Below, piece by piece: positions 24,267 to 33,011 of a DNA stretch of 58,015 nucleotides. Source of the DNA: JAZGER01 sp036480335 (GTDB lineage: Bacteria > Pseudomonadota > Gammaproteobacteria > DSM-19610). The first letter of the stretch is position 1, and the number at the start of each line of letters is the position of its first letter. The notes under the pieces were generated by a model, which was not told the DNA's origin, made no database searches, and saw nothing but the letters and a program-made list of their open reading frames with translations. Location of the stretch: contig JAZGGH010000149.1 of assembly GCA_036480335.1 (NCBI GenBank), positions 1-58,015 on the forward strand. Reading direction: 5' to 3'. A program made the translations under genes and the position numbers.

Positions 24267-25841
24267 ATGGGGCGCCTGTTTTTCAAGCTGTATTCAATTC
24301 TCGTGCTGGCGGTTGTTGTCTATTATCTTGTGGTCAGTAATCTGGATACGATCCTGCACGGGACTCTGGAAAAATATTATAGAGACTTGTCCGGGGGCAC
24401 TTATACTCTGATAGAAAAACAGCTTATCAGGTTACCTGAAGAACAATGGCCTGAACTATTATCTTTGCTTAATAAAGGTGGTGGCTATCAGTTACAACTC
24501 CTTCCAGTCAATTCACTGATATTTTCACCCGCTGACAAAGAACGTTTAATGCATGGTGAGATGGTAGTATTGAATGGCAGTGATACTAGCCAGAGTTATC
24601 AACGTATCCTTCAGAGTGACTGGTTACTGCAATTTCCTTTTGAGCAGTCAGAAAGCGAGGACAATCAGCGCCTTTCAAGAAGTACCTTTAACCTGTTTGA
24701 AAAATTGTTGCAGGAAAAGCCACGGAATCATTGGCAAGCTACACTTGAGGAAATCAGTCAGGATTTCAGTTTTCCGGTTGTTCTGCTGAATATTACGGAG
24801 ATGCATTTAACAGACCCCTTGCAGCAAAGGTTAGTGGAGGGTGAAATTGTCTGGCAGTTTATCGATGACGACAATGACTACCTCTATCATCGCGTGGTTG
24901 ATAGTACTTATGTAATTCGTATGGGGCCATTTTCAGAGCCATTGACGTTGAATTATCTGCAGACTATCTTATTGTTGACGCTTGCTGTGCTGGTAGCACT
25001 GGCAACCCTTTTCTGGATTTATCCCCTGTGGCGAGATTTGAAACAGATGGGTATGACGGCAGAGGCATTTGGTCAGGGTGATTTTAATGTGCGCGTGCCG
25101 CTGACAAAGCGTTCAGTATTGCACCGTTTTGGTGAAATCTTCAATGGAATGGCAGGGCGTATTCAGGGGCTGATTTCATCGCATAAAGAATTGACTAATG
25201 CCGTATCTCACGAATTACGAACACCGATAGCACGATTGCGATTTGGTATGGAAATGTTACACACATCGACAGCAAAATCGGATCGTCAACGGTACCTGGA
25301 AAGCATGAGTGCAGATATCGACGAACTGGATACTCTGGTTGCCGAATTACTGACTTATGCCCGTTTTGATCGGGATAAACCCATATTGGAATTTCAGCGA
25401 CAGGCGGTTGAACCCTGGATGTCCGATATCATCAAACAGTCTATTGTTGGTAATAACCGCCTGACAGTTAACTATAGAATCATCGGTAATAATAACCATT
25501 ATGCGCAGTTTGAACCGCGTCTGATGGCCAGGGCTCTGGCTAATCTGCTTCAGAATGCACAGCGTTATGCACATAGCCGAATTGAGGTTGTTTTTTCGCA
25601 GGAGGCAAATAGATCCTGTTTCATTGTCGACGATGATGGTTCAGGTATCCCTGAAAATCAACGTACGCAAATTTTTGAGGCTTTCAAACGCCTTGATGCC
25701 AGTCGTGATCGTGAGACAGGTGGCTATGGCCTTGGATTGTCTATTGTTCAGCGTATCATGCAATGGCATGGGGGTGAAGTGATAGTAACGGATTCCCCTC
25801 TGGGCGGGGCGCGGTTTATGTTGTGTTGGGAGGAGAAATAA
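24267..25841 (+). CDS. RstB-like sensor histidine kinase
   Basis: The 524-residue kinase has two membrane spans (about 7-27 and 233-253) around a ~205-residue periplasmic sensor, a HAMP region, and a HisKA domain with phospho-acceptor His315 in NAVSHELRTPIARLR. The ATPase domain has the N box LANLLQNAQRYAHSR, the G1 box DDDGSGIPENQ and the G2 box GGYGLGLSIV. The N-terminal sensor, with its LPxxxWPELL stretch, looks RstB-like, so the signal is probably envelope or ionic, which is inference. All catalytic residues are present. Confidence 0.94.
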   Translation: MGRLFFKLYSILVLAVVVYYLVVSNLDTILHGTLEKYYRDLSGGTYTLIEKQLIRLPEEQWPELLSLLNKGGGYQLQLLPVNSLIFSPADKERLMHGEMVVLNGSDTSQSYQRILQSDWLLQFPFEQSESEDNQRLSRSTFNLFEKLLQEKPRNHWQATLEEISQDFSFPVVLLNITEMHLTDPLQQRLVEGEIVWQFIDDDNDYLYHRVVDSTYVIRMGPFSEPLTLNYLQTILLLTLAVLVALATLFWIYPLWRDLKQMGMTAEAFGQGDFNVRVPLTKRSVLHRFGEIFNGMAGRIQGLISSHKELTNAVSHELRTPIARLRFGMEMLHTSTAKSDRQRYLESMSADIDELDTLVAELLTYARFDRDKPILEFQRQAVEPWMSDIIKQSIVGNNRLTVNYRIIGNNNHYAQFEPRLMARALANLLQNAQRYAHSRIEVVFSQEANRSCFIVDDDGSGIPENQRTQIFEAFKRLDASRDRETGGYGLGLSIVQRIMQWHGGEVIVTDSPLGGARFMLCWEEK

Positions 25842-25944
25842 TTGTTGCACCAGAGGCAGCTTTCTGGAATTTTTGCATCGGTGTGGGTTTTTCCTTACTA
25901 TCTGTTTTCGTATTAGCATTCTTAGAAAACAGTGGAGATAAAAA

Positions 25945-26277
25945 ATGAGTGATTTAGAGACGAAGCTGGCCGCATTTAAAGCAAATGCCATTGAACAACT
26001 TGAGCAGGTTGGTGAAACAAATATTGACGATGCACTACTGAGTGAATTAGTGGATAATTTGAAGCTTGTTATTGATAACAAGGATGCTCTGGGCGTTGCT
26101 GCGACAGATCCGTCTGAAATGGAAACTGTACGTACGAATTATGTTGTGAAGAAGCTTGGTATTGAGGACCGGGAGAAGGGAGCAGCAGCTGTTGCCGAAG
26201 TCGCACAGAAAATGTCGAATATCCGTATGAAAAACCGTGCCGCATTTTATTATTTGACCAAAAAATCCCTGTCCTGA
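25945..26277 (+). CDS. DUF2853 family protein
   Basis: The 110-residue soluble, helical, acidic protein matches DUF2853: MSDLETKLAAFKANAIEQ, a DPSEMETVRTNYVVKKLG block, and the closing KNRAAFYYLTKK. GGAGA lies upstream of the ATG. It has no operon partner: the kinase stop is 103 bases upstream and a strong terminator is 99 bases downstream. The function of the family is unknown. Confidence 0.88.
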   Translation: MSDLETKLAAFKANAIEQLEQVGETNIDDALLSELVDNLKLVIDNKDALGVAATDPSEMETVRTNYVVKKLGIEDREKGAAAVAEVAQKMSNIRMKNRAAFYYLTKKSLS

Positions 26278-26375
26278 TCACTTTTGACTGGATTTCACAT
26301 CAGTGTATCTATGTCAAAGTAGAAGTGGTTTTTCTTGAAGTAAGCTTTCAATGAGTACTTCTGGTGAAGCTGGCA

Positions 26376-26412
26376 AAAGCCCGACAATTTTATATCAATA
26401 TTGTCGGGCTTT
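26376..26412 (+). terminator. Rho-independent terminator after the DUF2853 gene
   Basis: A 13-base perfect stem pairs 26376-26388 with 26400-26412, with an 11-base AT-rich loop. The right arm ends in TTT, followed by more T-rich sequence. The A-rich left end also gives a T tract on the other strand. Confidence 0.85.
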
Positions 26413-26484
26413 GTTCTTTGGCGCTAGTACTAAGGAACCTCTAATCAGACTCTCGTACAATAAATTATTATTAGGTAGTTTCTC

Positions 26485-27840
26485 ATGAGAGTTACAACGG
26501 TTTTATTGCTGCTCTGTTATGTATCACCATCACAGGCAATAGACGAAGTTCATAAAAACGATAATACAGAAAAAGAAAAACTGGTGATTGTGTCTTCATT
26601 TCCGCCAGATATGACGCAGCTTTTTGAGTCTGCATATGAAGCCCTGCATCCGTCCGTTGATGTCGAGGTTATCAAGAAAAAAACCACAGCAGGAATTGCC
26701 TACGTTAAAAATAACCCGGTTGATCTTTTCTGGGTTTCTGCACCTGATGCGTTTGAGGTGCTGAAAGTGAAGCAGATGTTACAGTCTTACCACCCAATTG
26801 CAAAAGGAATCCCACGCCGAATTGGTGGCTATCCGGTAAACGATCCAGATGGGTTTTACGTCGGTTTCTCTGCAGCGGGATATGGGGTTATGTGGAATAC
26901 AGAATATCTGCAGAGCCACCATCTTAGTGCGCCTGAAAGATGGCAAGATCTGGCTAGACCAAAGTATTTTGGTCATATTTCGATGTCAGCACCCTCGCGC
27001 TCAGGCACAACGCATCTAACGCTCGAAGCAATTCTGCAATTAAATGGCTGGCAACGGGGTTGGTCAATTATTAAATCCATTGCAGGTAATGTGCAGGAGA
27101 TTACAAAAAAAAGCTCACATGTTCCGAAAGCAGTGATCAAGGGCGAAGCCGGCTTGGGTATTGTTATTGATTACTATGGTTTGTCAGCCCTGGCTAGTGG
27201 AAATCCGATAGATTTTGTTTATCCACCAACGACTGTTTTTGTACCGGCGAATATTGGTGTTCTCGCACAGGCAAAGAATGTAGAGCATGCAAAGCAGTTC
27301 ATAGAGTTTTTGCTGACTGTGCCAGCGCAGGAATTACTACTAGATCCAAAAGTAGGTCGGCTACCCATTTTGCCTACTACATATCTGTCAGAAAAAGTGC
27401 CTGCAGGATACCCTCAGCCATACCGATCTAAACCACTGGGATCGAATAAAGCCTATGATGTATTTACCAGTCAAGTTAGATATACGCTGGTGAATTCACT
27501 GTTTGATGTCATGATTACCTATCAGCTCAATGCTTTGCAGCAAGTGACACATTTAATGCATCAAGCTGAACAGCTACTAACAGAAAACCCTGATACGGCA
27601 ATGCCAGAGCTGACAGCAGCCATCATAAGAGCACGCGATTTAATCAATTACATGCCCGTCGATGAACTGAGTAGTCATGATCCGAAATTTACAGTACTTT
27701 TCACCAAAAATAGAAAAAAACTTGAAGATGTTAGCGAAGGTAAGCAGGCAGATCTGGAAAAAAACTGGTCTGAGTCAGTTGCCGGGAATTATCGTAGTGC
27801 AGCTGATATAATGAGAAATGCGCTTAATAATATCCCCTAA
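26485..27840 (+). CDS. ABC-type extracellular solute-binding protein
   Basis: The 451-residue protein has a signal peptide ending near CYVSPSQA (residue 18) and a type 2 periplasmic-binding fold: LVIVSSFPPDM at the N-terminus, VDLFWVSAPDAFEVL, YGVMWNT and GEAGLGIVIDYYGL. This is closest in style to the Fe3+/PgtC-like group. The binding fold ends near residue 325. Roughly 125 further helical residues follow, which is unusual. No permease or ATPase is adjacent, so it may be an orphan or a sensor subunit. The ligand is unknown. Confidence 0.85.
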   Translation: MRVTTVLLLLCYVSPSQAIDEVHKNDNTEKEKLVIVSSFPPDMTQLFESAYEALHPSVDVEVIKKKTTAGIAYVKNNPVDLFWVSAPDAFEVLKVKQMLQSYHPIAKGIPRRIGGYPVNDPDGFYVGFSAAGYGVMWNTEYLQSHHLSAPERWQDLARPKYFGHISMSAPSRSGTTHLTLEAILQLNGWQRGWSIIKSIAGNVQEITKKSSHVPKAVIKGEAGLGIVIDYYGLSALASGNPIDFVYPPTTVFVPANIGVLAQAKNVEHAKQFIEFLLTVPAQELLLDPKVGRLPILPTTYLSEKVPAGYPQPYRSKPLGSNKAYDVFTSQVRYTLVNSLFDVMITYQLNALQQVTHLMHQAEQLLTENPDTAMPELTAAIIRARDLINYMPVDELSSHDPKFTVLFTKNRKKLEDVSEGKQADLEKNWSESVAGNYRSAADIMRNALNNIP

Positions 27841-27845
27841 TGTTA

Positions 27846-29396
27846 TTAGTCATTGCGAGGCTCGTTCTGCCATTTTCTTAACAGGTCTTTCAGTGTCATA
27901 TCCTGTTCCTTGTCATCGCCCAGACTGTTCGGATTTAGCGGGTTCTGTTCGCGGATCGCATTGATTGTTTTCAATCGAATCTCGATGTCCTGTTCCATTT
28001 TTTGAGAGAATTCAGGATTGTCTTTTAATACCCGTCGCATGAAAACCGGATCAAGTATGGCAATCTGGCAGTCTCTATTTGCAATAGCGATGGCGATATT
28101 TTCTTCCTTGCGAATGACAGAAATGACGCCCAGAAGATCGCCAGGATTTGCATAGCCAAGATTTTTTTTCTTGCCGTGTGCATCAGACATGGATTTTATA
28201 ACCTGTCCTTCAAGTACAACATATAGCCCCTGGCACTCTTGCCCCTCAGCTAGTACCATCTCGCCTTTTCCATAACGGTGTACGCGTGATTGTTGGGTGA
28301 TGAGTTCAAGTTCGGAATCGGACAGATTAAATGTTTTCAGCGTTTGTAGTTGATGGATAATATCCTCTTCGTTGATCGGGTTTGTTGATCCCAGGTCAAA
28401 TTCGGAACCTCTGGAATGATAGACGCGGTAATCTTCGTAAGGGAAAATGATGCCGTGACGGTTGGTAGCATACCAGGCACGAGTGAGATAGCGATCTACA
28501 ATATCATCAATCATTGCATAGTCGTTGTAATAGAGTATTGCCTCGTAAGTGCTATCTTCTTTCAAATCACGCAGATGTATTTGGGGCGGCGGGTTATGCA
28601 GCACACCTGGTGTGCTCAAAGCGGCTTCTAACAGGGCTGTGCGTACCATATTAGGCGGGTGATCATCGCTAAATACTATTGTGACTCGTTCCATGTGTAT
28701 TTTATCTGGACGGCTGAAATTATAAAATATATTACTGGCTAGTACCGAATTCGGAATGACCAATAGATCTTCTTCGAAGGATTTGAGTGTGACAGAATGC
28801 CAGTTTATAGAAATAACCTGGCCAACCACGTCACCCGCTTTTATCCAGTCGCCAATCTGAAACTGACGAGCTGAAATTAATGTGATACCGGCAAACAGGC
28901 CGCCCAGGGTATCCTGTAAGGCCAGACCTAGAACAATCGAACCAACACCAAGCGCAGCCAGCATTTGCCCCAGGTCAATGCCCCAGATTGCTGAAATAAC
29001 AAAGGCAATTCCCAGCAGAATAAAAAACAGGCGGGCAATATTCAGAATTAGATTGGGTATCCGGCTTTGCCAGGCATTTTCATTGCTGCTTTTTCCAGAC
29101 CATAAAATATTAAAGGTCGAAATAGATAAATAAAGAATGCTGATCCAGAAGATAGAGGCGACAATTTTTATAATTAAATGGTCGTGCGTCAGCTCAAGAA
29201 CCTGGCTCAGTAACAGGTAGATGGTCAGACTTGGAAAAACAAAATACTGGGCATTGGTAATGATAGAGTGGCGGCTGTTTTTTGTGTCTTCCAGTCGATA
29301 AAGCATTTCACCAAACAGCACCATAAGTAATGGAAAGCCTATGAGGAGCCCTACGCCCCATGCTAACCATGCCTCATTCCCCAACCAGTCAAACAT
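27846..29396 (-). CDS. MscS-family channel with cyclic-nucleotide-binding-like domain
   Basis: The 516-residue protein has four hydrophobic spans, then the MscS pore helix and beta domain (GSIVLGLALQDTLGGLFAG; IGDWIKAGDVVGQV; LVIPNSVLASNIF). A C-terminal CNBD lies near residues 365-485. In the phosphate-binding cassette, the usual GE and RSA positions read GV (Val424) and NIA (Asn433), so the residues that hold a cyclic nucleotide are missing. The ATG at 29396 has AGGTGA upstream and overlaps the stop of the cyclase-like gene by 8 bases, so translation is coupled. A longer ORF to 29444 is unlikely. Confidence 0.93.
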   Translation of the reverse strand: MFDWLGNEAWLAWGVGLLIGFPLLMVLFGEMLYRLEDTKNSRHSIITNAQYFVFPSLTIYLLLSQVLELTHDHLIIKIVASIFWISILYLSISTFNILWSGKSSNENAWQSRIPNLILNIARLFFILLGIAFVISAIWGIDLGQMLAALGVGSIVLGLALQDTLGGLFAGITLISARQFQIGDWIKAGDVVGQVISINWHSVTLKSFEEDLLVIPNSVLASNIFYNFSRPDKIHMERVTIVFSDDHPPNMVRTALLEAALSTPGVLHNPPPQIHLRDLKEDSTYEAILYYNDYAMIDDIVDRYLTRAWYATNRHGIIFPYEDYRVYHSRGSEFDLGSTNPINEEDIIHQLQTLKTFNLSDSELELITQQSRVHRYGKGEMVLAEGQECQGLYVVLEGQVIKSMSDAHGKKKNLGYANPGDLLGVISVIRKEENIAIAIANRDCQIAILDPVFMRRVLKDNPEFSQKMEQDIEIRLKTINAIREQNPLNPNSLGDDKEQDMTLKDLLRKWQNEPRND

Positions 29397-31509
29397 TGTT
29401 ATTGTCACCTGTATACTGCCAGGACTGGAGCTGATCATCTTCACTGCAGTCGATCAGATCCATTTTTTTATATTGATCTTGCTCGGGTAATGCCTGATAC
29501 ATGCTGTCACTAATCAAAATAGTATCGGGTTTTGCATGGCTTCGAATTGTGTTGGCGATATTCACCGTTGCTCCCCAGATATCATAAATAAAATATTTTT
29601 CGCCGATAACACCCGCCAGTACAGTACCAGAATGAATGCCTACACTAAGTTTGATGGGTTTATTGAATTCCTGGGCATAGCGTCGACCAATCGCGATCAG
29701 TCGACGTGCAAATTCGACTGCACGCTTATTGTGATCCAATCGTGGTGTAAGCAGGCCACAGGCGGCCATATAGTCGTCACCAATGGTTTTGATTTTATCA
29801 ACGCCCGTTTCTGCAGCAGCATCATCGAATTCAGCAATTAATTTGTTCAGTTGATTGATTGCAAATTCAGGGCTGTCGTTTTTTTCATCCAGTCCAGTCA
29901 AAGTGACAAAAATGACTGATACATTAGGGATTTTGTCTACAATGGGGTCTTCTCCGGTGATCATTCTATCAGCGATCTGTTCTGGCAGAATGTTGTGTAA
30001 CAGAAGCCTGTTTTCCTGGTCTTTCTGGTTGATTAACTGTTTTTGTTCCTGAATGCCTTCCATCATGCTGTTGAACGAATTACTCAAAACACCCATTTCA
30101 TCATCGCGTTTTATGTCAACTCTAACGTCGGTATCGCCGCTGCCAATACGCCGAAAGGCGGACACCAGTGTATGCAGGGGTTGGGTAAAATAATTGGCTG
30201 CCAGTATTGCCAGTAGTGTGATGATAATACCTAGCACACTGGCATAAACCATCACATTGCGCCTGAATTGATCGATCGGCTGATTAACTTCATCAATATC
30301 CATTTCGGCAAGTATGACCCAGTCCATGCCGTATGTTCGCAGCGGCGCATAGGAGCTGATAACAGGGATACCTCGATAATCAATGACTTTACTTGTCCCC
30401 GTTTTTCCACTGAAAGCACTGTCGACGGCTTCGCCATAAATACTCTGAAACAAAATAGTCGTATTTAATGTATCGATATGCTGAATCGTTTCCTTTGGCG
30501 TTCCAATTTTAGTCAGGCGCTGTAAATACACATCTTTTCCCTGTTCCAGAAAACGGGAGTCAGTCCTCATTAAATGATTTCGGCCAACCAAAAACACTTC
30601 TCCTGTTTTACCCATGCCGCTTTTTTCCCAGCTACGATTTCCCGTCATGACGTTATTCAATTCGTCGACAGGCATCTGTACTGCCAGAATGCCAGCAACT
30701 TCCAGACCATCATAGACTGTAATGGCTGCAAAGGCGGCAGGTGATCCGTATGAAGGCAGATAGAGATCAAAATCCTGAAACTTTACTTCATTTCGAGTCT
30801 TGCTTTCAGATACGTTTCGTATCAGGCGGGAGAAACTGCTGGAAGAATAAGGGCCATCAAATAAGTTGCTTGCAAAATCAATTTCTTTGAAAAGGGAATA
30901 GACGATATCGCCTGTTTTATGATCGATCAAAAAAAGATCATAATAGCCAAATTGCTTGATTAATCCACGCAAACTTTCGTGATATCGTGAATGCACCTGA
31001 GCAAAATAACTGCTGTCTTTTTCTGCCTTAACCAGAGCATCCTTTTTACCAATTTTATTTGGGTTATCTGCGATATAGTGGTATTGCAGATAGGTAGCTG
31101 CAGTCGATGTGGGGATGAAATGTTTGCTTTCATGTTCACCACCAATGCGATTTTTCAGTCGCGGGATGAAAGACTTTCGATAAAAGTTATCGACAGATTT
31201 CTGTTGTTCCTCAGAGATGCTTTCGCGGTTAGCAAGGTGGAATGCGGTACGAAATTCGTTAAGCGCACCAATAATAACCTGATTGTCAGCGAAGCCTTGT
31301 ACCTGATTGCTGATATTGGAAAAATAGGAATCAATTTGCTGCGTTTTTGCCGCACGCAAAGTATTTAGCTGATTATAAGTTGCCTCATTCAGAGCGACTT
31401 TTGCAGATTGATAACCTTGCCAGGCAATAATAAGAATGCTGGCAATGCTTGTTGCCAGCAATAAAAAAACCAGTTTTGAGCGAATGCTCAATCGATTGGT
31501 CAGGCCCAT
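29389..31509 (-). CDS. Cache-HAMP protein with degenerate class III cyclase domain
   Basis: The 706-residue membrane receptor has a span near 13-33, a ~370-residue periplasmic Cache-like sensor, a second span near 415-437, a HAMP domain to about 495, a short coiled coil and a class III nucleotide cyclase fold (about 530-690). In the cyclase domain the first metal Asp is Thr536, the purine-selecting Asp of WGDxVN is Ala647, and the transition-state Arg of NxxxR is Thr654. Asp578, Lys574 and Asn650 remain. Catalysis as a normal adenylate cyclase is doubtful. It lies downstream of the porin on the same strand and is coupled to the MscS gene. Confidence 0.93.
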   Translation of the reverse strand: MGLTNRLSIRSKLVFLLLATSIASILIIAWQGYQSAKVALNEATYNQLNTLRAAKTQQIDSYFSNISNQVQGFADNQVIIGALNEFRTAFHLANRESISEEQQKSVDNFYRKSFIPRLKNRIGGEHESKHFIPTSTAATYLQYHYIADNPNKIGKKDALVKAEKDSSYFAQVHSRYHESLRGLIKQFGYYDLFLIDHKTGDIVYSLFKEIDFASNLFDGPYSSSSFSRLIRNVSESKTRNEVKFQDFDLYLPSYGSPAAFAAITVYDGLEVAGILAVQMPVDELNNVMTGNRSWEKSGMGKTGEVFLVGRNHLMRTDSRFLEQGKDVYLQRLTKIGTPKETIQHIDTLNTTILFQSIYGEAVDSAFSGKTGTSKVIDYRGIPVISSYAPLRTYGMDWVILAEMDIDEVNQPIDQFRRNVMVYASVLGIIITLLAILAANYFTQPLHTLVSAFRRIGSGDTDVRVDIKRDDEMGVLSNSFNSMMEGIQEQKQLINQKDQENRLLLHNILPEQIADRMITGEDPIVDKIPNVSVIFVTLTGLDEKNDSPEFAINQLNKLIAEFDDAAAETGVDKIKTIGDDYMAACGLLTPRLDHNKRAVEFARRLIAIGRRYAQEFNKPIKLSVGIHSGTVLAGVIGEKYFIYDIWGATVNIANTIRSHAKPDTILISDSMYQALPEQDQYKKMDLIDCSEDDQLQSWQYTGDNNNV

Positions 31510-31542
31510 TTATATTATCTCCAGAAAATCATTACGAGCTCC

Positions 31543-31556
31543 TGTTACATTCTGTA
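31543..31556 (-). promoter_or_regulatory. Weak RstA-box-like site upstream of the cyclase-like gene
   Basis: On the minus strand TACAGAATGTAACA fits the RstA consensus at 9 of 12 defined positions. It also holds an inverted repeat, TTACA-TTC-TGTAA. It lies 34 bases before the start codon. Chance is a real alternative. Confidence 0.25.
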
Positions 31557-31617
31557 AAGCAAGTTGTGCGTTCATGAATGGATAACAGGAATCCGGATAA
31601 CGGTTGTCCAGAAAAGA

Positions 31618-32757
31618 TTAAAATACATATTGAGCTTGAACGAATAGCTCATTTTCGTCTTTTCCTTTAACACCTTCGATGTTCTCACCTTTACGGTAAC
31701 TTGTTTGTAACTTAATATCATGTTTATGTATGAACCAGTTGACGCCTACAGATGTTCGATTCCATTCTTCCGCGTAATTATCAGCATCCTGAGACTGGTA
31801 GCCAAGCACCAGTTCCAGTTTTTTGGGTATTGCCATATAGCCGCCTTCAATAGCCCAGTTTTCCAGATCAGTTGAACCATTCTTATACAGGCCTGCAGTG
31901 CGGTTTGCATCGGCTGTATCAGCGCTAAAGCGATTATATTGCGCATCAATTGAAACACCACTGATTCGAAAGCCAGCACTCAGTTCATAACCCGTTACAT
32001 CACTAATATCATTACTTGCAGCAGTTTGATCTTCAATATCGCCATCATTACTCCAGTTAAACGCAGCAATGCCAATTGTTGCTTTCATGTCGCTCTTGAA
32101 ATCTCCCTGAGAAAGCTTCAAACGACCAAAGGGGTGAAAATCAACGCGACCACCAAATATCCAGCCCTCATTAAAATCATCATTTTTATTCACCGGGCTG
32201 TCAAAGTCCAGTTTACTGCTACTGGGATCAATCGATGCCTGGGAAACAGAGGCCGCCCAGGTGATTTTTTTGTCACCATTATGCCCTGATGCATGCAGGC
32301 CGAGGTTGCGCCCTGGTGTTCCATAATTGTGGTCGCCGACGAAGGTGCGTTCTACCAATTGTTGTTTCTTTGAGGAAGTGAGCTGCTCTCTGGAAAACGG
32401 GAAGAGCACATTGCCAATCTTGATTTTGACACCATCAAAACCGGTGTATTGCATATAAGCATCTTTAATAGAGATTTCAGTCTCATTGTTGGCTTTGCCC
32501 AGGTCAAACTGAAACTTGCCGCGCCAGTCTTTATGTAGACTGCCTTCTATGTAAGGACGAAAACGCCGTAAAAACAATCTGTCAGTTGATTTCTCGTCAT
32601 CTGCATCTGTTTTGAGATACTGCATCTGAATCCGGCCACCGATTTTGACATATTTGCCATTTTCGTTATGCAGAACAACTCCACCGGCAGAGGCATTCAG
32701 AGTTGCTGTTGAAATAGAGACAGCGAGCATTACTTTTTTAAAGTAAGAACCACACAT
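31618..32757 (-). CDS. Phosphate-selective porin (OprP/OprO-like)
   Basis: The 379-residue outer-membrane protein has a signal peptide ending near NASA (residue 24), then an OprP-type barrel: KIGGRIQMQYL, RLFLRRFRPYIEGSLHKDW, KDAYMQYTG, KIKIGNVLFPFSREQLTSSK, and GRNLGLHASG. The chain ends in the aromatic VQAQYVF, the usual barrel C-terminus. OprP-like porins pass phosphate and pyrophosphate. A near-perfect Pho box lies 56 bases upstream of the start codon, which supports phosphate-starvation control. The cyclase-like gene follows after 108 bases. Confidence 0.92.
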   Translation of the reverse strand: MCGSYFKKVMLAVSISTATLNASAGGVVLHNENGKYVKIGGRIQMQYLKTDADDEKSTDRLFLRRFRPYIEGSLHKDWRGKFQFDLGKANNETEISIKDAYMQYTGFDGVKIKIGNVLFPFSREQLTSSKKQQLVERTFVGDHNYGTPGRNLGLHASGHNGDKKITWAASVSQASIDPSSSKLDFDSPVNKNDDFNEGWIFGGRVDFHPFGRLKLSQGDFKSDMKATIGIAAFNWSNDGDIEDQTAASNDISDVTGYELSAGFRISGVSIDAQYNRFSADTADANRTAGLYKNGSTDLENWAIEGGYMAIPKKLELVLGYQSQDADNYAEEWNRTSVGVNWFIHKHDIKLQTSYRKGENIEGVKGKDENELFVQAQYVF

Positions 32758-32797
32758 GTTTTATTTTTCTCCCAAATTGAATGATGTTATCTGAAGA

Positions 32798-32803
32798 AGT
32801 ATT
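32798..32803 (-). promoter_or_regulatory. -10 element of the porin gene
   Basis: On the minus strand AATACT lies 9 bases downstream of the Pho box, close to the spacing at PhoB-activated promoters where the box replaces the -35. Confidence 0.5.
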
Positions 32804-32812
32804 GCATTCCAG

Positions 32813-32831
32813 TATGACAGTTTTATGACAT
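32813..32831 (-). promoter_or_regulatory. Pho box (PhoB site) of the porin gene
   Basis: On the minus strand ATGTCATAAAACTGTCATA matches the PhoB consensus CTGTCATAWAWCTGTCAYW at every position but the first. The two heptamers are in direct repeat with an 11-base period. It is oriented toward the OprP-like porin. Confidence 0.88.
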
Positions 32832-32899
32832 GCTATTCAGCCAGATCAGTTTCTATTTTCCGATCCGGAATTACAGGGAATAGTAGCACTATAACGGGT

Positions 32900-32913
32900 T
32901 ACAAAAGGTTACA
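32900..32913. promoter_or_regulatory. RstA-box-like direct repeat upstream of the TonB receptor
   Basis: TACAAAAGGTTACA fits TACATNTNGTTACA at 10 of 12 defined positions and sits within a 10-base direct repeat of GGTTACA (32897 and 32907). It lies about 100 bases before the receptor start and 70 bases beyond the porin Pho box. Confidence 0.4.
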
Positions 32914-33011
32914 TTACAACACATTGTTTCTACAGACCCACCCGATTTGAGTATTTATAATGCTGCTTGTCTCAAATTTCACCCCAAATTTTATTAACTG
33001 AAGAAAGCGGA

